DNA from: Bacillota bacterium
GTDB taxonomy: Bacteria > Bacillota > Dehalobacteriia > UBA4068 > UBA4997
Direction of reading: 5' to 3'
Assembly: GCA_017398165.1 (NCBI GenBank)
Contig: JAFQHB010000089.1
Span: 1 to 5,629 of the forward strand
Length of the DNA: 5,629 bases
The notes under the pieces: model-generated
Told to the model about the DNA's origin: nothing
Seen by the model: the letters and a program-made list of their open reading frames with translations, nothing else
Database searches by the model: none
Translations under genes and position numbers: made by a program
In this document: positions 1 through 5,600 of the stretch, piece after piece
Numbering within the stretch: position 1 is the stretch's first letter
How the letters are laid out: each line of letters opens with the position of its first letter

Positions 1-51
1 CCGGGCACGTCTGGAGTGTGCCATCTGGCTGGCTGTAAAGGAGGCAGAAGC
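1..51 (+). other. Leader or upstream gene end before ilvB
   Basis: This short edge segment carries a small hairpin: GGCAC at 4-8 pairs with GTGCC at 18-22, around a 9-nt loop, with no T-run after it. One forward frame reaches a TAA at 36-38 just before the ilvB ribosome site. Another stays open through the ilvB start to a TAA at 59-61. Either could be the tail of an upstream gene, but the stretch is too short to recognise a product. No T-box antiterminator signature (TGGNACCGCG) is visible here, although the ilv leader may lie upstream of the window. Confidence 0.3.
37..44 (+). promoter_or_regulatory. Ribosome binding site that sets the ilvB start
   Basis: AAAGGAGG lies 7 nt before the ATG at 52. 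The reading frame is open back to a GTG at 16 and on to the window edge, but that GTG has no ribosome site in view. The N-terminus from 52 matches the usual start of acetohydroxyacid synthase large subunits, so 52 is preferred. Confidence 0.85.
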
Positions 52-1737
52 ATGCAATTAAACGGCGCTCAGATGGTGGTAGAAGCCATCAAAGCAGAAG
101 GCATCGACACAGTTTTCGGTTATCCCGGCGGTCAGGCGCTGCCGCTTTATGACGCACTGTATGACAGCGGCCTGCATCACGTGCTGACACGGCACGAGCA
201 GGGTGCGGTACACGCTGCCGACGGCTATGCCCGCCTCTCCGGCAAGGTCGGTGTGAGCATCTCTACCTCCGGCCCCGGCTCTACCACTCTGGTGACGGGT
301 ATCGCCACCGCCAATATGGATTCTATCCCGATGGTCTGCATCACCTGTCAGGTACCGCGTGCCTCCATCGGCAAGGATTCTTTCCAGGAAGCCGATATTA
401 TGGGCGTTACCACGCCGATCACCAAGCACAATTTTCTGGTGCAGGATATCAATGATCTGGCAGTAATTATGAAGAAAGCCTTTTATCTGGCATCCACCGG
501 CCGCCCCGGTCCGGTCGTCGTTGATATACCCAAGGATATTTTCCTCGATACTGCCGAGTGGGATTACCCCGAGACGGTAGCCGGCTTTACCTGGGGTTAT
601 CATCCCAAATACGAGGGCAGCACGGCTGATCTGCAGGCTATCTGTGATGCCATCAGCCGCAGCCACAGCCCGGTGCTTTTCGTAGGCGGCGGTGTGGTCA
701 GCTCCGGCGCATCCGGGCTGCTGCGGGAGTTCGTCGCCAAGACCAATATCCCGGTAACAGCCAGCCTGATGGGTCTGACCGCATTCCCCACCGATGATGA
801 TCTGCATCTGGGTATGCTGGGTATGCACGGCACATACGCCGCCAATATGGCGGTACAGCACGCCGACCTGCTGATTGGTATGGGTGTGCGCTTTGATGAC
901 CGTGTCACAGGTACTCTCAATACCTTTGCCGCCGGTGCCCGCGTGGTGCATCTGGATATTGACCCGGCGGAATTCAATAAAAACGTACGTGTCGATTATC
1001 GCCTGCAGGGTGATCTGAAATGGTCGCTCGATCTGCTGCTGCAGCAGGCTATGACCGGCAACATCACCGATTGGCTGGCTTCCTGTGCTAAGTGGAAGAC
1101 CGAACATATCCTGAGCTATGAAAAATCCGATCAGGTCATCAAGCCGCAGGCCGCACTGGAAGAACTGAAGGATATGACCGGCGGCGAGGCGGTAATCGTT
1201 ACCGACGTCGGCCAGCATCAGATGTGGACGGCACAGTATATGCAGTTCAAAAACCCGCGCACGTTTCTCACCAGCGGCGGTCTGGGTACTATGGGCTACG
1301 GCCTGCCTGCCGCACTCGGCGCAGCACTGACGGCCGATGGCCGCGAGGTCTGGCTGGTATCCAGCGACGGCTCGATTATGATGAACTGTCAGGAGATGGC
1401 CACCCTGGCCGAGGAGGGTCTGCCCGTCAAGATGATGATTCTGAACAATCGCGGTCTGGGTATGGTGCGCCAGTGGCAGCGGATGTTTTATAACCAGCGG
1501 ATGTCGGCATCCAAGCATCACCTGCAGATGAGCTTTGCCAAGCTGGGCGAGGCGATGGGCTGCACCGGAATTACCGTCAGTCGCCCGCAGGATCTGCGTG
1601 CCGCTCTGGAGCAGGCGCGGGCTGTTGACGGCCCTGTCATTATCGACGTGCTGGTGGATGAGCTGGAGAATGTAATGCCGATGGTGGCTCCCGGCAAATC
1701 CCTGTCCGAAATGGTATTTGAAGGAGGCGACTGCTGA
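52..1737 (+). CDS. ilvB: Acetolactate (acetohydroxyacid) synthase, large catalytic subunit
   Basis: This 561-residue enzyme condenses two pyruvates to acetolactate, or pyruvate plus 2-oxobutyrate to acetohydroxybutyrate, in cytosolic branched-chain amino acid synthesis. It uses thiamine diphosphate, Mg and FAD. The N-terminal domain has the YPGG turn (24-27) and the catalytic glutamate Glu49 in RHEQGA. The central FAD-type domain shows LGMLGMHGT (253-261) and GVRFDDRVTG (278-287), which mark the anabolic FAD-dependent form rather than catabolic AlsS. The C-terminal domain has Asp439 and Asn466, spaced 27 residues apart as expected for Mg-diphosphate binding, and the substrate/herbicide-site VRQWQ with Trp475. 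One oddity is that the first glycine of the usual GDG motif is Ser438. The length is normal for the family. Its stop overlaps the ilvN start by one base, so the two subunits are probably translationally coupled. No promoter is visible in the 51 bases upstream. Identity is secure from the motifs and partner gene. Confidence 0.97.
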   Translation: MQLNGAQMVVEAIKAEGIDTVFGYPGGQALPLYDALYDSGLHHVLTRHEQGAVHAADGYARLSGKVGVSISTSGPGSTTLVTGIATANMDSIPMVCITCQVPRASIGKDSFQEADIMGVTTPITKHNFLVQDINDLAVIMKKAFYLASTGRPGPVVVDIPKDIFLDTAEWDYPETVAGFTWGYHPKYEGSTADLQAICDAISRSHSPVLFVGGGVVSSGASGLLREFVAKTNIPVTASLMGLTAFPTDDDLHLGMLGMHGTYAANMAVQHADLLIGMGVRFDDRVTGTLNTFAAGARVVHLDIDPAEFNKNVRVDYRLQGDLKWSLDLLLQQAMTGNITDWLASCAKWKTEHILSYEKSDQVIKPQAALEELKDMTGGEAVIVTDVGQHQMWTAQYMQFKNPRTFLTSGGLGTMGYGLPAALGAALTADGREVWLVSSDGSIMMNCQEMATLAEEGLPVKMMILNNRGLGMVRQWQRMFYNQRMSASKHHLQMSFAKLGEAMGCTGITVSRPQDLRAALEQARAVDGPVIIDVLVDELENVMPMVAPGKSLSEMVFEGGDC

Positions 1738-2252
1738 TGGCAAAAAGAAAGAAGCTGGCAGTACTTGTAGAAGACAGCCCCGGCGTATTGACTCACGTTT
1801 CCGGTCTGATCTCCCGCCGCGGTTATAATATCGAATCTATCGCTGCCTCCAAGACTGAAAAGCCCAACGTTACCCGTATATCTCTGGTCGTCCAGATCGA
1901 GGAGGACTGGCAGCTGGAGCAGATCATCGCCCAGATTGAAAAGCTGGTGCAGGTATTCCGCGTGGTACATCTGCCCAAGGTCGGCTCGATGAGCCGTGAG
2001 CTGGCGCTGGTCAAGATCAGGACTTCCGACGAATACCGTCAGGAGATTATGAGTATCGTCGATGTCTTTATGGGCCGCATTATCGACTTCAATGCCGAGG
2101 CTATGGTCATCGAGGTCACCAACGACAGTAAGAAGATCGACTCCTTCTGTGAGCTGATGAAGAAATACGGCATCATTGAGATCATCCGCACCGGCGAGAT
2201 CTCGCTGAGCGTGCTGCCGATCAGCTTTACCGACCAGCTGGAGCTCGCATAA
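1737..2252 (+). CDS. ilvN: Acetolactate synthase, small regulatory subunit
   Basis: This 171-residue partner of the large subunit stimulates catalysis and confers valine feedback inhibition. Residues about 6-80 form an ACT domain. Gly16 in DSPGVL and Asn31 in RRGYNIES align with Gly14 and Asn29 of E. coli IlvH, which are known valine-response residues, so feedback control is inferred to be retained. Residues about 85-160 match the C-terminal domain of the longer IlvH-type subunits (RELALVKI, GRIIDF, IIEIIRTGE). A tail of about a dozen residues follows the usual end. The ATG shares its A with the ilvB TGA. An AAGGAGG at 1721-1727 sits inside the ilvB end, 9 nt upstream. A strong terminator follows directly, so the transcript ends here, and ilvC is not the next gene. 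The symbol ilvH would be equally valid. Confidence 0.96.
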   Translation: MAKRKKLAVLVEDSPGVLTHVSGLISRRGYNIESIAASKTEKPNVTRISLVVQIEEDWQLEQIIAQIEKLVQVFRVVHLPKVGSMSRELALVKIRTSDEYRQEIMSIVDVFMGRIIDFNAEAMVIEVTNDSKKIDSFCELMKKYGIIEIIRTGEISLSVLPISFTDQLELA

Positions 2253-2259
2253 AAAAGTT

Positions 2260-2297
2260 AATCCGACCTGCGTTGAATACAGCAGGTCGGATTTTTT
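2260..2297 (+). terminator. Intrinsic terminator of the ilvBN operon
   Basis: A perfect 12-bp stem (2260-2271 with 2282-2293, core TCCGACCTGC) surrounds a 10-nt loop and runs into six T residues at 2292-2297. It begins 7 nt after the ilvN stop codon. This is a textbook Rho-independent terminator. Confidence 0.95.
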
Positions 2298-2317
2298 GTA
2301 ATAAGTATCAGTTTTCG

Positions 2318-2429
2318 AAAGGCTTCCCCGTGTAAGGGGAGCTGTCAGCGCAGCTGACTGAGGGGTTGATATTGCAGCGGCAATCCCTCCGCCCCTTTGG
2401 GGCACCTCCCTTTGCACAAGGGAGGCTTT
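2318..2429. repeat. MITE-like palindromic intergenic repeat, about 112 bp
   Basis: Imperfect terminal inverted repeats of 27 bp (2318-2344 and 2403-2429) match at 20 positions, with three further G-T pairs. Between them lie three hairpins: GTCAGC/GCTGAC (2344-2358), GAGGGGTTG/CAATCCCTC (2360-2389, one G-T pair) and GCCCC/GGGGC (2391-2403). The single strand could fold like a cloverleaf. The right end alone forms an 8-bp hairpin (2405-2412 with 2418-2425) ahead of a T-rich tail. The core resembles short dispersed repeats I recognise from gut Bacillota genomes. That resemblance is from memory and was not searched. No protein frame and no clear target-site duplication are visible. Exact ends are uncertain by a few bases. 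Confidence 0.75.
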
Positions 2430-2577
2430 ATTTGTTTATAGCTTAACATATAAAGTCGTAACAGGCAAGAACAGATATAGTACTATTAGTTTGCGTCTGC
2501 CTCCGTAAATCTTGCGTTTTTATTCGCTATACGGCAAAAAAGTCCACAGCAGACGCGTTGAAAAGCCACGCAATTTG
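2430..2577. other. AT-rich intergenic stretch with inverted repeats
   Basis: No gene is apparent in this stretch. It holds a perfect 10-bp palindrome ATAGTACTAT (2477-2486) and an 8-bp inverted repeat, GCGTCTGC (2493-2500) with GCAGACGC (2549-2556). A second 5-bp pair, CCGTA (2503-2507) with TACGG (2530-2534), is nested inside the 8-bp repeat. It lies just upstream of the ndk promoter, so it could be an operator region, a decayed element or a small structured RNA. Nothing favours one of these decisively. Confidence 0.4.
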
Positions 2578-2607
2578 TTGACAGTCAAGTTTAAGATATA
2601 GTATAAT
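2578..2607 (+). promoter_or_regulatory. Sigma-A type promoter for ndk
   Basis: A perfect TTGACA (-35, 2578-2583) and a perfect TATAAT (-10, 2602-2607) are separated by 18 bp. Transcription should begin near 2614, giving an ndk leader of about 115 nt. The -35 box is part of the 11-bp palindrome TTGAC-A-GTCAA (2578-2588). Confidence 0.88.
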
Positions 2608-2613
2608 TCAAGT

Positions 2614-2729
2614 GTATGGGTATCTTTGGCAGGATGCCTGCTGTTGTTTGCCGTACAGGCAGTAGATGTATTATTTATTGCCATAATTTTACTAAAAAAT
2701 AATAAATTATAAGCAAGGAGAATCACACT
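2614..2729 (+). promoter_or_regulatory. ndk 5' leader with alternative hairpins and a tiny open frame
   Basis: GCAGG (2629-2633) can pair with CCTGC (2637-2641). Alternatively TGCCTG (2635-2640) can pair with CAGGCA (2656-2661), and the two pairings exclude each other. A 28-codon frame runs from ATG 2616 to TAA 2700-2702. Its first codon would lie only about two bases from the predicted transcript start, and it has no ribosome site. The ndk ribosome site AAGGAG (2715-2720) lies 9 nt before ATG 2730. Whether any of this is regulatory is unknown. Confidence 0.4.
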
Positions 2730-3131
2730 ATGGAACGTACTTACATTATGCTGAAGCCCGACGCTCTGAAACGCGGCGTTGCCGGCGAGATCATTTCCCG
2801 TATTGAGCGCAAAGGCTACAAAATCGTCGAGGCCAAGACTATTATGTTGACCGAGGAGGTTTTGAAAGAGCACTACGCACACATTGCTGATAAGCCTTTC
2901 TTCCCGGAAGTTGTTGAGTATATGGTTTCCGGCCCGGTACTGGCTATGATTGTAGAAGGTCCCGATGTTGTTCAGGGTATGCGTATCCTGATGGGCGCAA
3001 CCAAGTGGGAAGAGGCTGCTCCCGGCACCATTCGCGGCGATTACGCTTTCTGCACCAGCGAGAACCTGATCCACGGCTCCGACAGCGTAGAAAACGCCGA
3101 GATCGAGATCAAACGCTTCTTTGGCATCTAA
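2730..3131 (+). CDS. ndk: Nucleoside diphosphate kinase
   Basis: This 133-residue enzyme transfers the terminal phosphate of a nucleoside triphosphate (usually ATP) to nucleoside diphosphates through a phosphohistidine, balancing NTP and dNTP pools in the cytosol. The family marks are all present: the N-terminal TYIMLKPDA with Lys9, the nucleotide-site segment AAPGTIRGDYA, and NLIHGSDS carrying the catalytic His115. The length is that of a complete single-domain protein, with no extension or missing catalytic residue. The start at 2730 is set by AAGGAG 9 nt upstream. The gene has its own consensus promoter (2578-2607), separated from ilvBN by a terminator and a repeat element. No T-run terminator follows, so transcription may continue into pckA. 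Proteins form tetramers or hexamers in this family; which applies here cannot be told. Confidence 0.97.
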   Translation: MERTYIMLKPDALKRGVAGEIISRIERKGYKIVEAKTIMLTEEVLKEHYAHIADKPFFPEVVEYMVSGPVLAMIVEGPDVVQGMRILMGATKWEEAAPGTIRGDYAFCTSENLIHGSDSVENAEIEIKRFFGI

Positions 3132-3314
3132 TTTCAGATATTAAATTCAGGGCATTTTATTTGGGGTAAATGCCGGATATGCACGCTATTATAACGTGCA
3201 CCAAAGAGATAACTGCCGCTTGGGCAGCATAGAGTAGGGCAGAGCTATTTGATAAAAGGATTATTGCACAAATAGCTACTGAAAAAAGAGACATCCGGAA
3301 AGGATCACACGATC
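3132..3314 (+). promoter_or_regulatory. Structured region between ndk and pckA, candidate pckA leader RNA
   Basis: Four stem-loops occur in order. GGCATTT/AAATGCC is at 3151-3157 and 3168-3174. TGCACG/CGTGCA is at 3180-3185 and 3195-3200. CTGCC/GGCAG is at 3213-3217 and 3223-3227. AGCTATTTG/CAAATAGCT, a perfect 9 bp, is at 3243-3251 and 3269-3277. In addition, CCGGAT (3173-3178) is complementary to ATCCGG (3293-3298). That pairing would close a junction around the last three stems, immediately before the pckA ribosome site (AAAGGA, 3299-3304). The first stem overlaps this closing helix by two bases, so the two cannot both form fully. No convincing promoter was found in this gap, and I do not match it to any known riboswitch class. 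Confidence 0.45.
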
Positions 3315-4898
3315 ATGACTATGAAAGAAAAACTGGCCGCTGCCGGTTACATCAATCTGGGCGAAGTATATGATAATCTGCCGCCCGTTCAGCTGGTAGA
3401 GCAGGCTTTGAGCCGCGGCGAGGGCGTTTTGTCCTCCACCGGTGCGCTGGCTGTCGAGACCGGCAAATACACCGGCCGCTCGCCTGAGGATCGCTTCGTC
3501 GTCGAGGACGATACCACCCGTGATACCGTAGATTGGGGCAAGATCAACAAACCCTTCCCCGCTGATAAATTCGAGGCTATCAAGAGCCGTCAGAAAGCAT
3601 ATCTGGAGGGCAAAGACGTATTCGTTTTCGACGGCTACATCGGTGCCGACCCGACCTACCGCATCCCGGTACGCGTCATCAACGAGTACGCCTGGCAGAA
3701 TCTGTTCATTCATCAGCTGCTGCGCCGCCCCACTGCCGAGGAGGCTGCGACTTTTGAGCCTGAGGTGACTCTGGTATGCACCCCCGGCTTCAAGGCTATC
3801 CCCGAGCTGGACGGCACCAATTCCGAGGCTTTCATTCTGCTGAATTTCACCAGCAAGGAGATCCTGATCGGTGCTGCAGCCTATGCCGGCGAGATGAAGA
3901 AATCCTGCTTCAGCTTTATGAACTACTTTATGCCCGAGCGCGGCGTCTGCCCGATGCACTGCTCGGCCAATATCGGTGAGGACGGCAAGACCGCTCTGTT
4001 CTTCGGTCTGTCCGGCACCGGCAAGACCACCCTTTCCGCTGATCCCGACCGTCAGCTCATCGGCGATGATGAGCACGGCTGGTCCGAAGAAGGCGTGTTC
4101 AATTTCGAGGGCGGCTGCTATGCCAAGGCCATCAAGCTCTCCAAAGAGGGCGAGCCCCAGATTTGGGACGCTATCAAATTCGGTGCGGTTATCGAAAACG
4201 TGGTTATGGATCCCGAGACCCGCGTTGCCGATTATGACGACGACAGCCTGACCGAGAACATCCGTACCGGCTATCCTGTCGAGCATATCCCCGGCGCAGT
4301 ACTGGAAGGCCGCGGCGGTCAGCCTGCTGCCATTATCTTCCTGACTGCCGATGCTTTCGGTGTGCTGCCCCCGGTATCCCGTCTGGATCGCAATCAGGCC
4401 AGCTACTACTATCTCTCGGGCTACACCAGCAAACTGGCCGGTACCGAGCGCGGCATCACCGAGCCCCAGGCTACTTTCTCGGCTGGCTTCGGCGCTCCTT
4501 TCCTGCCCCGTGCAGTTGGCGAGTACGCTGCTCTGCTGCGTGAGAACATCAGCAAGTACGGTGCTGAGGTCTATATGCTGAATACCGGCTGGACCGGCGG
4601 CCCCTACGGTGTGGGCTCCCGTATGAAGCTGGCTTATACCCGTGCTATGGTCACCGCTGCGCTGAACGGCGAACTGAAGAACGTAGAGTACGAGGTAGAT
4701 CCCATCTTTGGCCTGTCCATCCCCAAGACCTGCCCCAACGTGCCTGATGAAGTGCTGAACCCCAGAGCTACCTGGGAGGATAAAGCCGCTTATGACGAGA
4801 CCGCCAGGAAGCTGGCACAGCTCTTCGCAGAAAACTTCAAGACCTACAACGGTGTTGAGGAAGAGATCGCTGCCGCAGGCCCCAAGGCTGTTAAGTAA
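3315..4898 (+). CDS. pckA: Phosphoenolpyruvate carboxykinase (ATP)
   Basis: This 527-residue cytosolic enzyme interconverts oxaloacetate plus ATP with phosphoenolpyruvate, CO2 and ADP. Family hallmarks are complete. TGRSP with Arg55 is the oxaloacetate-side segment. Lys195-Lys196 and His215 (in MHCSANIG) match E. coli Lys212/Lys213 and His232, which serve metal and substrate. The P-loop GLSGTGKTT (231-239) contains Lys237, followed by the kinase-2-like LIGDDEHGW with Asp251-Asp252. RTGYPVEHIPGA (from Arg317) and GGPYGVGSRMKL form the later nucleotide-site segments. The length fits the ATP-dependent bacterial type, not the GTP type. ATG 3315 is preferred over the in-frame ATG at 3321 because AAAGGA (3299-3304) lies 10 nt upstream of 3315. 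In anaerobes the enzyme can run towards oxaloacetate, feeding reductive C4 metabolism and making ATP. The direction here is not visible from sequence. The structured gap upstream may control expression. Confidence 0.97.
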   Translation: MTMKEKLAAAGYINLGEVYDNLPPVQLVEQALSRGEGVLSSTGALAVETGKYTGRSPEDRFVVEDDTTRDTVDWGKINKPFPADKFEAIKSRQKAYLEGKDVFVFDGYIGADPTYRIPVRVINEYAWQNLFIHQLLRRPTAEEAATFEPEVTLVCTPGFKAIPELDGTNSEAFILLNFTSKEILIGAAAYAGEMKKSCFSFMNYFMPERGVCPMHCSANIGEDGKTALFFGLSGTGKTTLSADPDRQLIGDDEHGWSEEGVFNFEGGCYAKAIKLSKEGEPQIWDAIKFGAVIENVVMDPETRVADYDDDSLTENIRTGYPVEHIPGAVLEGRGGQPAAIIFLTADAFGVLPPVSRLDRNQASYYYLSGYTSKLAGTERGITEPQATFSAGFGAPFLPRAVGEYAALLRENISKYGAEVYMLNTGWTGGPYGVGSRMKLAYTRAMVTAALNGELKNVEYEVDPIFGLSIPKTCPNVPDEVLNPRATWEDKAAYDETARKLAQLFAENFKTYNGVEEEIAAAGPKAVK

Positions 4899-4925
4899 TC
4901 CTGCCATAAAGCATTATAAAAGCAT

Positions 4926-4975
4926 AAATTACCGCCCGCCCCGGGGGAGCATATCCCACGGGGCGGGCGGTTTTG
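4926..4975 (+). terminator. Intrinsic terminator of pckA
   Basis: A perfect 13-bp GC-rich stem (4931-4943 with 4959-4971, core CCGCCCGCCCCG) is extended inside by a 3-bp GGG/CCC and followed by a T-rich tail (TTTTGTTTG). It begins about 30 nt after the pckA stop. Its left arm and loop recur almost unchanged at 5601-5629. Confidence 0.95.
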
Positions 4976-5044
4976 TTTGTGTTGCCGGCCGCAAAGGTAT
5001 TGCTATTTTGCGCTTTTTAATGGATAATAAAAAAGGAGGGACAG

Positions 5045-5599
5045 ATGATGAAGCATAAAATTCTGCTTTTGCCGGTGATTCTTGCGGCTGTGATTGCCTG
5101 CGCTGCGGTATTCGTTCTGTGCGGTCAGTCCGATTCGGACAATTATTCGGTATCGGAGCAGGAGGTCGCATTGATGAAGGCTAATCTGGCGGCGACCGGC
5201 AAGACGATGACCGACGCGGAAATAATAGATACGCTGAAGCGGCGTCAGACGATTTTTGCGGAGGCCGAGCGGCTGGGTATCAGTGTCAGTCTGGATGAAG
5301 CCCGTCAGTATCTGGAGGATATGTTTACCCTGATAAACGATAACCTCGATAGTGAAAGCGAAGCCGAGCGTACATCTGCCGGGCAGACGATGGCATTGAT
5401 GCAGCAATATATGGACGGCCTGGATATGACACAGCAGGAGTATATAGAGCTGGCCGCTCCGCTGGTGCAGAAAATACTTTCGGGTAACGCGCTTCTGCAG
5501 TATTTCCGTTCGACATTGGATGAAGAAACGGCGGCCGATAAAGATAAACTAACCGAGCTTTATAACGAGTATGTTGATGGTTTGATGACGGATAAATAA
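5045..5599 (+). CDS. Small membrane-anchored protein with SurA/PrsA N-domain-like region
   Basis: This is a 184-residue protein of no recognised named family. The N-terminus is short and basic (MMKHK), followed by one hydrophobic segment at about 6-26, then a hydrophilic acidic, helix-rich part predicted to lie outside the membrane. Residues about 36-90 (EQEVALMKANL, the IIDTLKRRQ helix, then EAERLGISVSLDEARQYL) follow the pattern of the helical N-terminal domain of SurA/PrsA-type chaperones. No parvulin isomerase domain follows. A chaperone-like or substrate-holding role is inference only. VIAC (16-19) formally fits a lipobox, but the segment stays hydrophobic past Cys19, so an uncleaved anchor is likelier. 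AAGGAGGG (5033-5040) precedes ATG 5045 closely; the next codon, ATG 5048, may be the real start. The gene sits between two related terminators, so it is probably monocistronic. No firm promoter was found. Confidence 0.85.
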   Translation: MMKHKILLLPVILAAVIACAAVFVLCGQSDSDNYSVSEQEVALMKANLAATGKTMTDAEIIDTLKRRQTIFAEAERLGISVSLDEARQYLEDMFTLINDNLDSESEAERTSAGQTMALMQQYMDGLDMTQQEYIELAAPLVQKILSGNALLQYFRSTLDEETAADKDKLTELYNEYVDGLMTDK

Positions 5600-5600
5600 A

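Noticed and set aside
16..51. GTG at 16 as the ilvB start
   Set aside because: No ribosome site is in view before it, while AAAGGAGG is ideally placed for the ATG at 52 and would be translated through if 16 were used.
1..51. T-box leader upstream of ilvB
   Set aside because: Too little sequence is available, and no antiterminator or specifier feature is visible in these 51 bases.
58..1743. A 561-codon open frame on the minus strand opposite ilvB
   Set aside because: It mirrors a certain gene almost end to end. Its translation is low-complexity and unlike any family I know, and it arises from the codon bias of ilvB.
3151..3174. Hairpin after ndk as an intrinsic terminator
   Set aside because: The 7-bp stem is followed by GGATATG, not a T-run.
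3276..4907. A 543-codon open frame on the minus strand opposite pckA
   Set aside because: It has the same cause: it covers a fully recognisable pckA and shows no domain of its own. Two such shadows in one window point to codon bias, not to antisense genes.
5000..5028. TTGCTA - 17 bp - GATAAT as promoter of the last gene
   Set aside because: Transcription would start near 5035, inside the ribosome site at 5033-5040. The alternative TTGCCG (4982-4987) with TATTTT (5004-5009) is possible but weak.
5093..5104. Lipobox VIAC making the last gene a lipoprotein
   Set aside because: The hydrophobic run continues for seven residues beyond the cysteine, which is unusual for a cleaved lipoprotein signal. 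It is left open but not called.
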